64,000 nucleotides of DNA, taken from positions 87,642 through 151,641 of the forward strand of contig NZ_LMTI01000001.1 of the NCBI RefSeq assembly GCF_001510665.1, in the 5' to 3' direction. The notes under the pieces were generated by a model, which saw only the letters and a program-made list of their open reading frames with translations, made no database searches and was not told where the DNA came from. The translations under genes were made by a program, and so were the position numbers. The DNA comes from Bacillus sp. FJAT-27445. Its GTDB lineage: Bacteria; Bacillota; Bacilli; Bacillales; Cytobacillaceae. Positions 1 to 9,499 of this stretch are shown piece after piece (position 1 is the stretch's first letter; each line of letters starts with the position of its first letter).

Positions 1-783
1 GGAATAGACCTTCAGGGTGAAGGTACAGGCATCCTGTTTAATATGAATCGGGTCGGACCGGTAGAACTTGCAACAACAGCATTCGGCCAAGGGGTTTCAG
101 TAACACCCATTCAGCAGGTTGCGGCCGTGGCAGCTGCCGTAAACGGGGGATACCTCTATACCCCCTATATAGCAAAGGAATTGGTTGATCCTGTCACAAA
201 TCAGGTGATTATGAAAAATTCCCCAAAGCTAAAAAGGCGTGTCATTTCAGAGGAAACATCAAAGCAAATCAGGTTTGCCCTTGAAAGTGTCGTTGCGCAA
301 GGTACGGGCGGAAAAGCGTTCATCGATTCCTACCGGGTAGGCGGCAAGACTGGGACTGCCCAGAAAGCTCAAGGCGGACGCTACCTTGAGAACAACCATA
401 TCGTCTCCTTTATCGGTTTCGCACCAGCGGATGACCCGCAGCTCGTTGTGTATGTCGCTGTAGACAATCCAAAGGGTACTGTCCAATTTGGCGGTGTTGT
501 TTCCGCGCCGATTGTTGGAAATATCATGAAAGATTCTCTGCTGGCGATGGGTGTTGAGCCGCGAAAGGAACAAATTGAAAAGAAAATGACGTGGCAGGAT
601 GTACCAATGATTGAAATGCCAAATCTCGAAGGGCTTTCCAAAAAAGAGTTAAGGGAGCAAATGGAAAACCTTAAAGTCGAGGCAAAAGGTGAAGGCGATA
701 TTGTCATCAAGCAATTGCCTCAGGCAGGTACCCGGGTGAAAGACGGCTCAACCATCATCCTTTATTTTGGAAATGGAAATTAA
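1..783 (+). CDS. spoVD: Stage V sporulation protein D (class B PBP), 3' part
   Basis: The reading frame is open from base 1, so the gene begins upstream of the window; 260 C-terminal residues are visible. They hold the end of a penicillin-binding transpeptidase domain, with the KTG(T) box at nt 346-354, followed by a single C-terminal PASTA-like domain (about the last 60 residues). One PASTA domain and the position directly before murE fit SpoVD, the sporulation-specific transpeptidase that makes cortex peptidoglycan with SpoVE. The upstream paralogue pbpB would be the alternative, but in Bacillus pbpB lies one gene further upstream. The catalytic Ser motif (SxxK) is outside the window. The identity is by family similarity and synteny. 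Confidence 0.9.
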   Translation, partial: GIDLQGEGTGILFNMNRVGPVELATTAFGQGVSVTPIQQVAAVAAAVNGGYLYTPYIAKELVDPVTNQVIMKNSPKLKRRVISEETSKQIRFALESVVAQGTGGKAFIDSYRVGGKTGTAQKAQGGRYLENNHIVSFIGFAPADDPQLVVYVAVDNPKGTVQFGGVVSAPIVGNIMKDSLLAMGVEPRKEQIEKKMTWQDVPMIEMPNLEGLSKKELREQMENLKVEAKGEGDIVIKQLPQAGTRVKDGSTIILYFGNGN

Positions 784-787
784 AAAT

Positions 788-824
788 TGGAAGGCGATGG
801 AACCTTTTCCTCCGCCTTCTTCCT
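788..824 (+). terminator. Stem-loop after spoVD
   Basis: GAAGGCG (790-796) pairs with CGCCTTC (813-819) just after the spoVD stop. The following T-rich stretch is interrupted by C, so termination may be partial. The rest of the gap to murE (825-947) shows a weak TGTAAAAT -10-like box at 904-911 without a convincing -35. Confidence 0.4.
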
Positions 825-947
825 GTGTTTCCAGGATATAGATTAAGTTATGCGGCGGACTTGGCAATTAACGATGGATTTATGGCGAAATGCAAGTGTA
901 TCATGTAAAATAGGTATCGATTGTTACGCAAGAGAGGAATTGAAAAA

Positions 948-2417
948 ATGAAATTGCATGACCTTTTAAAGCATTTACACCAACCCGGTGCATTGCCGGA
1001 CGAGAATCCCGAAATTGTCTCTGTTGAAGACAGCGATAGCAAGGTAATAGATGGCAGTCTGTTTATCTGCATTAAAGGCTACTCCGTGGATGGACATGAT
1101 TTTGCAGAGACGGCTGTAAAAAAGGGCGCAGCAGCGATTGTAGCCCAAAGGCCGCTTGACTGCTCGGTTCCTGTATTTATTGTCCGCGATACGACGAGGG
1201 CAAAGGCCGTGATTGCCGACGCGTTTTATGGCCATCCAAGCCATGGTATCCATTTGACGGGGATAACAGGAACGAATGGCAAGACAACAACGAGCCATTT
1301 AATTGAACAAATTTTTGCGGATGCAGGGAACAAGACCGGATTGATCGGAACAATGTACACAAAAATCGGCGACAAAAAATATGATGTAAAGAATACTACA
1401 CCGGAAAGCCTCACACTTCAGAAAACGTTCAGGATGATGGCTGATGAAGGTGTTACGCATGCGGTAATGGAGGTATCCTCCCACGCACTTGATTATGGCC
1501 GGGTCCATGGTACGGATTTCAATGTAGCCGTATTTACAAATCTTACCCAGGACCATCTGGATTACCATAAGACGATGGAAAAATACAGGCAGGCAAAAAG
1601 CCTTTTGTTTTCCCAACTGGGGAATACCTATTCCGAAAATTCACCAAAATTTGCGGTTTTAAATAGTGATGATCCCGCTTCCGGGGAATTCATAAAAGCA
1701 ACCGCAGCGCATGTTCTTACATATGGAATCGATCAAAAGGCCGATATACAGGCTGGGGATATCAAGCTATCCCCGCAGGGAACATCATTTATCCTCCAAG
1801 TGGCTGGCGAGTCTTACCCTGTTACAATGAAGCAGGTCGGCAAGTTTAATGTATATAACGCCCTTGCCGCAATTGGGGCTGCTATTGCTGCAGGATTAAA
1901 TCCCAGAGACGCACTGGCTACACTTGAGAAAATAGAAGGAGTGGCTGGGAGGTTCGAAACGGTTGATGCTGGCCAGGACTTTACCGTAATTGTCGATTAT
2001 GCACATACGCCGGATAGCTTGGAAAATGTTTTAAAAACAGTCAGCGAATTTGCGAAAAGGAATGTCTATGTCATCGTCGGCTGCGGTGGCGACAGGGATA
2101 AGGCAAAGCGCCCGTTAATGGCCAAAATTGCATGCGATTATGGAACACACCCGGTGCTCACTTCAGATAACCCAAGGAGCGAGGATCCCCTTGCGATTCT
2201 CGGGGATATGGAAGAGGGGGTAAAAGGCAGGGATTACAAGGTCATTCCCGACAGGAGAGAAGCCATCAATTTCGCGGTACGCTCCGCGGAGTCCGGCGAT
2301 ATTATCCTAATAGCCGGGAAGGGGCACGAGACCTATCAGGAAATTAACGGGGTTAAGCATGATTTCGACGACAGGGTTGCTGCCAGGGAAGCTGTCCTTC
2401 GGATGGCAAAGGACTAA
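948..2417 (+). CDS. murE: UDP-MurNAc-L-Ala-D-Glu:meso-DAP ligase
   Basis: Cytoplasmic Mur ligase that adds the third residue of the peptidoglycan stem peptide. The 489-residue protein has the ATP-binding loop GTNGKT near residue 108, a central Mur ligase domain and a C-terminal domain with the DNPR motif (about residue 406), which is typical of enzymes that add meso-diaminopimelate rather than lysine. The start at 948 is chosen because AGAGAGGAA lies at normal distance before it and the protein then begins MKLHDLL, as in the family; an in-frame start at 921 would add nine non-conserved residues. It lies between spoVD and mraY, the usual Bacillus order. Confidence 0.96.
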   Translation: MKLHDLLKHLHQPGALPDENPEIVSVEDSDSKVIDGSLFICIKGYSVDGHDFAETAVKKGAAAIVAQRPLDCSVPVFIVRDTTRAKAVIADAFYGHPSHGIHLTGITGTNGKTTTSHLIEQIFADAGNKTGLIGTMYTKIGDKKYDVKNTTPESLTLQKTFRMMADEGVTHAVMEVSSHALDYGRVHGTDFNVAVFTNLTQDHLDYHKTMEKYRQAKSLLFSQLGNTYSENSPKFAVLNSDDPASGEFIKATAAHVLTYGIDQKADIQAGDIKLSPQGTSFILQVAGESYPVTMKQVGKFNVYNALAAIGAAIAAGLNPRDALATLEKIEGVAGRFETVDAGQDFTVIVDYAHTPDSLENVLKTVSEFAKRNVYVIVGCGGDRDKAKRPLMAKIACDYGTHPVLTSDNPRSEDPLAILGDMEEGVKGRDYKVIPDRREAINFAVRSAESGDIILIAGKGHETYQEINGVKHDFDDRVAAREAVLRMAKD

Positions 2418-2579
2418 AACACACAAAACTAAACTACAATATAATGGAGATTAATGTATTTATGAGTACCAGACAATTTGTTTTTTTTCACAAGGGCTTT
2501 CTCCCCAAAAAAACTTCAAATGATATTTTTGTGGCCAAGGGCATTGCCAAGGCCGCTTTTCCGGTAAGGAGGCAGCTTT

Positions 2580-3554
2580 ATGCTTGAGCAAGTTATTTTC
2601 TTTACAATCCTGATGGGCTTTTTAATATCCGTCCTCCTTTCCCCAGTCTTTATTCCTTTTCTCAGGAGACTGAAATTTGGGCAAAGCATAAGGGAAGAGG
2701 GGCCTAAATCTCACCAGAAAAAGTCGGGGACTCCGACTATGGGCGGGATTATTATCCTTTTGTCCATCATTATTACATCACTCGTCATGGCGAGTAAATT
2801 TGCAGGGCCTACCTCCAAGACCCATATGCTAATTATTGTTACTGCCGGTTTCGGCCTTCTTGGTTTTCTTGATGATTTCATCAAAGTTGCCATGAAGCGC
2901 AATTTGGGCCTTACGTCAAAACAGAAACTGCTTGGCCAGATTATTATTTCGGTCATTTTTTATCTGTTATACAGAAGAAATGAAATGCCGTCCGAACTAG
3001 GTTTGCCTTTTACGGATTTCTCGATTGACCTTGGCTGGTTTTATCTCGGCTTTGTCATTTTTTGGCTCGTCGGCTTCTCGAATGCAGTCAATCTGACAGA
3101 CGGGCTTGATGGCCTCGTCTCGGGGACGGCAGCCATTGCATTCGGGGCATTTGCTGTCCTTGCCTGGAGCCAGTCACAGTTCGAGCTGTCAATTTTTAGT
3201 GTTGCTGTAGTCGGCGCGGTATTGGGATTTTTAGTATTCAATGCCCATCCGGCAAAAGTGTTTATGGGTGATACCGGATCATTGGCGCTCGGCGGGGCCA
3301 TCGCCGCACTTTCAATTCTTACAGGACACGAATTGCTGCTCCTGGTAATCGGAGGCGTCTTTGTTATTGAAACGCTCTCCGTCATCCTACAGGTCATTTC
3401 TTTTAAAACGACCGGGAAAAGGATTTTTAAGATGAGCCCGCTCCATCACCATTACGAATTATCGGGGTGGTCAGAGTGGCGTGTCGTTGTTACTTTTTGG
3501 ACTGTAGGCCTCCTTTTTGCGATACTTGGAATTTATATCGGGGTGTGGTTGTAA
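2580..3554 (+). CDS. mraY: Phospho-MurNAc-pentapeptide transferase
   Basis: Integral membrane enzyme that transfers phospho-MurNAc-pentapeptide to undecaprenyl phosphate, giving lipid I. The 324-residue protein is mostly membrane helices. It shows the conserved cytoplasmic acidic motifs FLDDF (about residue 100) and NLTDGLDGL (about residue 170), and the C-terminal HHHYE motif. AAGGAGG precedes the ATG at a good distance. The 162-bp gap after murE contains no recognised element. murD follows with no spacer. Confidence 0.97.
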   Translation: MLEQVIFFTILMGFLISVLLSPVFIPFLRRLKFGQSIREEGPKSHQKKSGTPTMGGIIILLSIIITSLVMASKFAGPTSKTHMLIIVTAGFGLLGFLDDFIKVAMKRNLGLTSKQKLLGQIIISVIFYLLYRRNEMPSELGLPFTDFSIDLGWFYLGFVIFWLVGFSNAVNLTDGLDGLVSGTAAIAFGAFAVLAWSQSQFELSIFSVAVVGAVLGFLVFNAHPAKVFMGDTGSLALGGAIAALSILTGHELLLLVIGGVFVIETLSVILQVISFKTTGKRIFKMSPLHHHYELSGWSEWRVVVTFWTVGLLFAILGIYIGVWL

Positions 3555-4904
3555 GTGAAGATGATCGAAACGTACCAGCACAGAAAAATATTAGTCCTGG
3601 GCCTGGCAAAAAGCGGAGTGACCGCGGCCGCGCTCCTTCATAAGCTTGGCGCTTTTGTCACCGTCAATGACTTCAAGCCGCTTTCCGAGAACACAGAGGC
3701 CCAAGGGCTGCTTGAACAGGGGATTACTGTCATATGCGGCAGCCACCCAGTCGAACTGCTTGAGGAAGGGTTTGAACTGGTTGTAAAAAACCCTGGCATC
3801 CCCTATACAAACCCAATGGTAATGAGAGCCATGGAAAAGAAAATACCTGTCATTACTGAGGTCGAACTTGCCTGGCAAATATCCGAAGCACCATTTATCG
3901 GAATAACTGGTACAAACGGAAAAACAACGACAACGACACTGATTTTTGAAATGCTGAAACAGGGGGCTAAAAACCCCCTTATTGCAGGGAATATTGGAAC
4001 GGTTGCCTCCGGTGTTGCCCAGGAAGCCACCAAGGAAAATACTATCGTAATCGAGCTTTCGTCCTTCCAGTTGATGGGCATTGAAAAGTTTAGGCCAAAG
4101 ATTGCTGTATTAACGAATCTCTACGATGCCCACCTTGATTACCACGGTACAAGGACTGGCTATCATGCCGCGAAGGCGAACATTACAAAGAACCAAGGGG
4201 ATGGCGACTACCTTGTCTACAATGCTGACCAGGAAGAAACTGCTGTCATTGCCAGGGAATCGAACGCATGCCTTGTTCCATTTTCGTCTACAAGGGATTT
4301 AGGAAGGGGGGCCTATACGAGTGATGGCTGGCTTTGCTTTGATGGCGAAAAAGTCCTCCATCGGGAAGATGTGGCCCTCCCAGGTGAACACAATCTTGAA
4401 AATATCCTTTCCGCACTCGCTTCCGCTAAGCTTTCCGGCGTGTCGAATGAGGCGATCCAATCAGTGCTGAAAACCTTCACAGGGGTCCGCCATCGCCTCC
4501 AGTTTGTTGTTGAGAAGGATGGCATAAAAATTTATAATGATTCGAAGGCAACCAATATCCTTGCCACGCAAAAAGCGCTTGAGGCATTTGACGCACCAAT
4601 TGTCCTACTGGCGGGCGGTCTGGATCGCGGCAATGGATTTGATGAGCTCATACCTTACATGAAAAACGTAAAAGCATTGATTACATTCGGCCAGACTGCC
4701 GCAAAACTTGAGGAAGCTGGCAGGAGAGCAGGAATAAAATCACTTGTCCGCGCCGATAATGTTGAGGGTGCTGTTCCGGAAGCGTACAGGCTTTCCAATC
4801 CCGGAGATGTCATTCTCCTTTCACCTGCATGTGCAAGCTGGGACCAGTACAAAACTTTTGAGGTCCGTGGCGACATGTTTATTGAGGCGGTGCATAAGCT
4901 GTAG
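3555..4904 (+). CDS. murD: UDP-MurNAc-L-alanine:D-glutamate ligase
   Basis: Cytoplasmic Mur ligase adding D-Glu to UDP-MurNAc-L-Ala. It has 449 residues, an N-terminal nucleotide-binding fold ([12 protein letters not shown]), the ATP loop [10 protein letters not shown] near residue 120 and a C-terminal ligase domain. The GTG at 3555 abuts the mraY stop; an ATG six bases later (3561) is an equally possible start. Translation is probably coupled to mraY. Confidence 0.96.
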   Translation: MKMIETYQHRKILVLGLAKSGVTAAALLHKLGAFVTVNDFKPLSENTEAQGLLEQGITVICGSHPVELLEEGFELVVKNPGIPYTNPMVMRAMEKKIPVITEVELAWQISEAPFIGITGTNGKTTTTTLIFEMLKQGAKNPLIAGNIGTVASGVAQEATKENTIVIELSSFQLMGIEKFRPKIAVLTNLYDAHLDYHGTRTGYHAAKANITKNQGDGDYLVYNADQEETAVIARESNACLVPFSSTRDLGRGAYTSDGWLCFDGEKVLHREDVALPGEHNLENILSALASAKLSGVSNEAIQSVLKTFTGVRHRLQFVVEKDGIKIYNDSKATNILATQKALEAFDAPIVLLAGGLDRGNGFDELIPYMKNVKALITFGQTAAKLEEAGRRAGIKSLVRADNVEGAVPEAYRLSNPGDVILLSPACASWDQYKTFEVRGDMFIEAVHKL

Positions 4905-4995
4905 TAAGGGCTTGTCTCCTTGTTTGAGCCGCTAATCGCAATATGCCTGGCTCACCGGAACGCCCAATACATGCATGGGGCAGAGGTGTTTGGCA

Positions 4996-6096
4996 TTGCC
5001 AGTAAAAAAGAATTCTCCAGACATGATCCTTTTGGCTGTTACATTTGCACTCCTGGCATTTGGGCTTATCATGGTTTATAGTTCGAGTGCAATTTGGGCC
5101 CAGTTTAAGTTCGATGATTCCTTTTTCTTTGCGAAAAGGCAAATGCTTTTTGCGGGAGTCGGAATTGCAGCGATGTTTTTCATCATGAATATTAACTATC
5201 TAACGTGGCGTACATGGGCGAAAATTATCCTCATTGTGTGTTTCGTTCTGCTTTTGATGGTCCTGGTACCCGGGGTAGGAAATGTCAGGAATGGTTCCAG
5301 GAGCTGGATAGGAGTAGGCGCTTTTTCGATTCAGCCCTCCGAATTCATGAAGCTCGCAATGATTGCTTTTCTGGCGAAATTCCTTTCAGAGAAGCAAAAA
5401 ATGATTACATCTTTCCGAAAAGGGTTAATACCATCCCTGGCTTTGGTGTTTTCTGCCTTTGCGCTCATCATGCTGCAGCCCGATCTTGGGACAGGTACGG
5501 TAATGGTCGGCACCTGCCTGGTGATGATTTTCGTTGCCGGGGGAAGGCTGAGCCATTTTGCGGGACTAATGCTTCTTGGTGCAGCCGGTTTCGCTGGTCT
5601 AATCATATCGGCCCCTTACCGTATTAAACGGATAACATCCTTCCTTGATCCCTGGTCGGATGCGCAGGACAGCGGCTTCCAAATTATTCAGTCTCTTTAT
5701 GCGATTGGGCCAGGCGGGCTTTTTGGCCTTGGCCTCGGTGAAAGCCGCCAGAAATTCTTTTATCTTCCAGAGCCGCAAACGGATTTTATTTTTGCGATTT
5801 TGGCGGAGGAATTGGGTTTTATCGGAGGCTCGCTTATTCTGCTTTTATTTTCCTTGCTCCTTTGGAGGGGAATCAGGATTGCTCTTGGAGCTCCGGACCT
5901 GTACGGTAGCTTCCTTGCTGTTGGCATCATTGCGATGGTTGCCATCCAGGTCATGATCAATATAGGTGTTGTGACGGGGCTTATGCCCGTTACAGGAATC
6001 ACACTTCCGTTTTTAAGCTATGGCGGGTCATCACTTACCCTCATGCTTATGGCGATCGGGGTACTCTTAAACATTAGCCGCTATGTAAAATATTGA
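4996..6096 (+). CDS. spoVE: SEDS-family glycosyltransferase SpoVE
   Basis: Polytopic membrane protein of the SEDS family (FtsW/RodA/SpoVE), which polymerises lipid II glycan strands; SpoVE works with SpoVD in spore cortex synthesis. From the TTG at 4996 it has 366 residues, the usual SpoVE length, starting MPVKKNSPDM. AGAGGTG lies about seven bases upstream of this TTG; the in-frame ATG at 4975 lacks a ribosome site. Conserved signatures include MVYSSSA near the N-terminus, GxxRWIG-type NGSRSWIGVG, QPDLGTG and the C-terminal GGSS loop. FtsW is the alternative family member, but the dcw position and overall sequence fit SpoVE. Confidence 0.93.
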   Translation: MPVKKNSPDMILLAVTFALLAFGLIMVYSSSAIWAQFKFDDSFFFAKRQMLFAGVGIAAMFFIMNINYLTWRTWAKIILIVCFVLLLMVLVPGVGNVRNGSRSWIGVGAFSIQPSEFMKLAMIAFLAKFLSEKQKMITSFRKGLIPSLALVFSAFALIMLQPDLGTGTVMVGTCLVMIFVAGGRLSHFAGLMLLGAAGFAGLIISAPYRIKRITSFLDPWSDAQDSGFQIIQSLYAIGPGGLFGLGLGESRQKFFYLPEPQTDFIFAILAEELGFIGGSLILLLFSLLLWRGIRIALGAPDLYGSFLAVGIIAMVAIQVMINIGVVTGLMPVTGITLPFLSYGGSSLTLMLMAIGVLLNISRYVKY

Positions 6097-6100
6097 CTGG

Positions 6101-6125
6101 TGCCCTGCTGATGCAGGGTTCTTTT
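6101..6125 (+). terminator. Rho-independent terminator after spoVE
   Basis: CCCTGC (6103-6108) and GCAGGG (6113-6118) form a tight hairpin with a TGAT loop followed by TTCTTTT. It separates spoVE from the murG remnant, so murB and downstream genes probably rely on their own promoters. Confidence 0.7.
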
Positions 6126-6284
6126 ATCTCATCGTTTTGGCTCGAAATTAAAAATGGAATGGTATACCAGGACCCTTTTCGTCGTTTCCTTGTTTAATTT
6201 ATAGTAGAATGAGGGTATATAAAGCGGGTGCTTTTATGCTTGCCAGAGGTGGAGGGACAGCATGATGCTGGAAGAGGTGGGCCA

Positions 6285-6800
6285 ATGAAAATAGCCATCA
6301 ACGGTGAGGATACCGGAGGCCCTGATAAGGGAAATCCAGAAGGAGGACCCGAAAGCCGAGTTTATATATATATGAACAGAAAAGGAGCTTGAGAGTAAGC
6401 TTGTCCCGCGAAAATTGTCCGTTCGCTGCTATACATATAACCGGTTTTAAACGAAAACTTTTCTTCTAAACATAAATTCGATCTGGAGGTTTCTCACTTG
6501 GAAGAGGAGAAGCATAGATCTTTTAAAAGAGTTCAAGCAGGATTCGGTTATGAGTACTGGGTGATATGTATCCGGGCCTGTTGTTTTTGCTGCACCAGGA
6601 ATAGAATGCCCTGGCACTTAGCAGGCATGCCCCGAACTGTTGACTGACTGAAAAAGAGCTTTCAAGCAAAAAAAAATTACGATTGACGGGATAATACCCT
6701 ACCGGGACAAAGTGTCTGGAATGCGATGGGAAGCGAAAAACCTGCAGTATCTGACTCCGCTTACAGACAGGCTATTTAATGTCCTAAAAAACTTTCCAGT
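6285..6800 (+). pseudogene. murG: Decayed murG (lipid II GlcNAc transferase)
   Basis: The slot between spoVE and murB normally holds murG, about 360 codons. Here no frame is open, but MurG-like pieces are readable in order. MKIAINGEDTGG starts at ATG 6285 behind an intact GAGGTGG ribosome site. LIREIQKEDPKAEFIYI (6322-6372, shifted frame) ends at a TGA where Gly is expected. TEKELESKLVPR (6376-6411) and, after another shift, FAAIHITGFKRKL (from 6422) follow. YVSGPVVFAA (6565-6594) is preceded by a second TGA at an expected Gly. A C-terminal piece (6679-6795) includes RDKVSGMRWEAKNL and TDRLFNVLKNF. About 200 central codons are gone, including the UDP-GlcNAc-binding part. The rest of the gap up to 6921 shows nothing more. 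Confidence 0.88.
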
Positions 6801-6921
6801 TCGTCTGCCAAAGTGTAGCCGATGAAAGGGCATTCTTGCTTGAGAATAAAAGAGAACCACACCTTGGGCAATGCATACACTGAAAAAAACTCCGATTGTA
6901 TAAAGAAAGGGAGGAATCCTT

Positions 6922-7830
6922 ATGGATGAGCTGAAAAAAGAGTTAGAATCTGCCGGGATTGGCCGGGTGAAGGAAGCGGAACCGCTGTCGCAACATACAA
7001 CCATTAAAATCGGCGGGCCTGCAGACCTTTTAGTCGAGCCATCTTCAATAGAAAACCTATTCAAAACGATGGAAGTGATCAAGCGCCACAAAGCCCCGTT
7101 CCGGGCGATAGGGCGCGGCTCCAACCTGCTAGTCTCAGACAGGGGAATAGAAGGAGTAGTTATTAAGCTGGGCAGCGGCCTGGACCGCCTGGAGCAAAAT
7201 GGTAATGAAATAACTGTAGGGGGCGGCCAATCCCTGATTTCACTTGCTACATCAATAAGCAGAAAAGGGTTCACAGGCCTTGAGTTCGCAGGAGGAATTC
7301 CCGGTTCTGTTGGCGGGGCCGTATACATGAATGCAGGCGCCCACGGTTCCGATATTAGTAAAATACTGAAAAAGGCCCATATATTATTTGAGGATGGCAA
7401 AATCGAGTGGCTCACAAATGAAGAGCTTGAGTTCTCCTATAGGTCATCCATACTACAAAAGAAAAGGCCCGGAATTGTCGTGGAAGCCGTTTTCCAGTTG
7501 GAATCGGGTGACAAGGAAGCAATCATGGGGGAGCTCCAAAAAAATAAGGACTACCGCAAGGATACACAGCCTTGGAATTATCCGTGTGCAGGAAGCATTT
7601 TCCGCAATCCGCTCCCGAACTATGCGGGCAGGCTAATTGAAGCTGCCGGCCTGAAGGGGCATTCGATCGGCGGGGCAAAAATATCAGAAATGCACGGTAA
7701 TTTTATTGTTAATACCGGCAATGCTACAGCTGAAGATGTGCTTGCGCTAATTCAGCATGTGAAGGACACCATTTTGGCCCTCGATGGCATCCAAATGGAA
7801 ACGGAAGTCGAGATAGTTGGAAGGAAATAG
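6922..7830 (+). CDS. murB: UDP-N-acetylenolpyruvoylglucosamine reductase
   Basis: Flavoenzyme that reduces UDP-GlcNAc-enolpyruvate to UDP-MurNAc. The 302-residue protein has an N-terminal FAD-binding PCMH-type domain (IGRGSNLLV, about residues 65-75; [19 protein letters not shown], about 115-135) and the MurB C-terminal domain with the catalytic Ser in CAGSIFRNP (about residue 228). Length and motifs fit the short Firmicutes type IIb MurB. AGGGAGGA precedes the ATG. It follows the murG pseudogene, as it would follow an intact murG. Confidence 0.96.
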   Translation: MDELKKELESAGIGRVKEAEPLSQHTTIKIGGPADLLVEPSSIENLFKTMEVIKRHKAPFRAIGRGSNLLVSDRGIEGVVIKLGSGLDRLEQNGNEITVGGGQSLISLATSISRKGFTGLEFAGGIPGSVGGAVYMNAGAHGSDISKILKKAHILFEDGKIEWLTNEELEFSYRSSILQKKRPGIVVEAVFQLESGDKEAIMGELQKNKDYRKDTQPWNYPCAGSIFRNPLPNYAGRLIEAAGLKGHSIGGAKISEMHGNFIVNTGNATAEDVLALIQHVKDTILALDGIQMETEVEIVGRK

Positions 7831-7843
7831 CGCGAAATTCCTC

Positions 7844-7871
7844 TTACCGGCAGGCAATTCTATGCTATAAT
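7844..7871 (+). promoter_or_regulatory. Sigma-A promoter upstream of divIB
   Basis: TTACCG (7844-7849), a 16-bp spacer and TATAAT (7866-7871) with an extended -10 TGC directly before it. It starts transcription about 110 bp upstream of divIB. Confidence 0.55.
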
Positions 7872-7902
7872 GTTTCCATTGGATTAGGCGAAAAGCTGTA
7901 CC

Positions 7903-7937
7903 AAAACGGCGGCATGAGACTATCGTGCCGTTGTTTT
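7903..7937 (+). other. Hairpin in divIB 5' leader, possible attenuator
   Basis: AAAACGGCGGCA (7903-7914) can pair over 12 positions, two of them G-U, with TGCCGTTGTTTT (7926-7937). The A-tract and T-tract flanks look like a rho-independent terminator, but the element lies downstream of the promoter at 7844-7871 and upstream of divIB. It would therefore act inside the leader. Confidence 0.5.
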
Positions 7938-7991
7938 AGATTATCCTCTTGCGGGGCGGGTTTTTCACTAATCATGATGGGGTGAACGGAA

Positions 7992-8777
7992 ATGCAAAAG
8001 GGCAAAGTTCTTACCTTGGAAGACAGGATACCAAAGCTGAAGGAACAAAGGCGAAAAAAGGCGAACAGAAGGCTGATCCTTCTGCTTTTTATATTTTTTA
8101 TCCTGATTGCCGGAGTCCTTTACATACAATCTCCCCTTAGCCATGTGGGTGCCATTAAAGTGAGCGGAAATTCCGTATACGAAGAAACTGAGCTTGTGAA
8201 GGTTTCCGGTATCTCCAGCAAAGCGAACATATGGAAAATAAAAAAGGGCCAAGCAGCTGAAAGGCTGATGAAATTGCCGGAACTCAAGGATGCCAGGGTA
8301 AAGATTGTATTGCCCAACACAATCCTGATCAACGTAACGGAGCATAAGCGGATAGGCTATCTCGCAAAGAACGGGGGCTTTTATCCCGTAATGGAAAACG
8401 GGAAGGTCCTCGCGAGCAACAAAAAACAGTCTCTTTCGGAAAATGTCCCTGTATTAATGGGATTCGAGGAAGGAAAAGTACTTGATGAAATGTGTGCTTC
8501 CCTCTTATCGCTTCCAGAAGAAATTTACAATTCAATTTCCGAAATCCACTATACTCCCCAAAAAACAGATGAATTCCATGTTTCGCTGTTTATGAATGAC
8601 GGGTTTGAAGTGAGTGCTTCCTTAAGAACATTCGCAGAAAAAATGGTCCATTATCCTTCGATAGTGAGCCAGCTTGATCCAAACATAAAAGGGGTCATAG
8701 ATTTAGAAGTCGGTTCCTTTTTTAAAGCATATGAAATAGAAGGGGAGGAAGGCCTTGAAGAAGAGAGTGATGGGTAA
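7992..8777 (+). CDS. divIB: Cell division protein DivIB (FtsQ)
   Basis: Bitopic divisome protein that forms a complex with FtsL and DivIC. The 261-residue product has a basic cytoplasmic N-terminus (about residues 1-30), one membrane segment (LILLLFIFFILIAGVLY, about 28-44), then an extracytoplasmic POTRA domain (starting near SHVGAIKVSGNSVY) and the FtsQ/DivIB beta domain. The ribosome site GGGGTGA precedes the ATG. Its 3' end overlaps ylxW by 23 bp. Confidence 0.95.
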   Translation: MQKGKVLTLEDRIPKLKEQRRKKANRRLILLLFIFFILIAGVLYIQSPLSHVGAIKVSGNSVYEETELVKVSGISSKANIWKIKKGQAAERLMKLPELKDARVKIVLPNTILINVTEHKRIGYLAKNGGFYPVMENGKVLASNKKQSLSENVPVLMGFEEGKVLDEMCASLLSLPEEIYNSISEIHYTPQKTDEFHVSLFMNDGFEVSASLRTFAEKMVHYPSIVSQLDPNIKGVIDLEVGSFFKAYEIEGEEGLEEESDG

Positions 8778-9462
8778 ACATGTGATATTATCGCTCGTTT
8801 GCCTTGTCCTTGGATATATTATGGCCTTTTCCTATCATTTGACCCTGGTGGAAAATAAACATAAAAACAAAGATGTTACGGGCAGCCATTACGAGCGGAC
8901 TATCGATCTCAGAAACCAGCTAATATCTCTTGAAGAAGCAAACCGAAAGCTTCAAAGGGAATTTAATAAAAAGCAGGCAAAGGTTCTTCAGATAGAAAAA
9001 GAGCTTTCGAAAGAAGAAGACGCCTATTCCTCTATCGCGGGAGATGCTGAAAAATACAGGATGTTCCTTGGAAAGGTAAAAGTTAAGGGTCCGGGAATCG
9101 AGGTTTCACTCGCCGATGGTGAATACAACCCGAATGAAGAAAATATTAATAATTATCTTGTCCATGAGCACCATGTTTTCAAGGTTGTGAATGAACTGTA
9201 TGTTTCTGGGGCTGAAGCCGTGGCAATCAATGGCCAAAGGCTCTCATCCAGGTCCTATATCATTTGCAATGGCCCCGTTATTACAGTTGATGGCAAGCAA
9301 TATCCAGCCCCATTTATCATTACTGCAATCGGGGACCCTGCAGTCCTTGAGCCAGCATTGACTATGACCGGGGGCGTCAGGGACCAGCTTGTGAATGACA
9401 ATATTCTTTTCACACTTGAAAAAAAGGATTCTATAAGTTTAAATCCGATTTTGGGCAGCTAA
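8755..9462 (+). CDS. ylxW: DUF881 membrane-anchored protein YlxW
   Basis: Function not established. The 235-residue protein has an N-terminal membrane segment (HVILSLVCLVLGYIMAFSY), a coiled-coil region rich in Lys and Glu (about residues 40-90) and an extracellular DUF881 domain containing VKGPGIEVSLADG and GAEAVAINGQR. The TTG at 8755 is placed by GGGGAGGAAGG just upstream; an ATG at 8770 is possible. The gene overlaps divIB and precedes a second DUF881 gene, as in B. subtilis, which suggests a link to division or envelope biology. Confidence 0.9.
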   Translation: MKKRVMGKHVILSLVCLVLGYIMAFSYHLTLVENKHKNKDVTGSHYERTIDLRNQLISLEEANRKLQREFNKKQAKVLQIEKELSKEEDAYSSIAGDAEKYRMFLGKVKVKGPGIEVSLADGEYNPNEENINNYLVHEHHVFKVVNELYVSGAEAVAINGQRLSSRSYIICNGPVITVDGKQYPAPFIITAIGDPAVLEPALTMTGGVRDQLVNDNILFTLEKKDSISLNPILGS

Positions 9463-9499
9463 TCTATTTAATGTCCACTAAGAAGGTTAGGTGAAAATT

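Noticed and set aside
6285..6800. murG disruption as mere sequencing error
   Set aside because: There are several independent frameshifts, two nonsense changes and a loss of about 600 bp, while all neighbours are error-free. Errors alone would not give this pattern, although checking reads is still sensible.
6699..7415. 238-codon minus-strand frame spanning the murG remnant and murB
   Set aside because: Most of it is antisense to murB, it has no recognised domain, and its start lies inside murB. It does not rescue any function in the gap.
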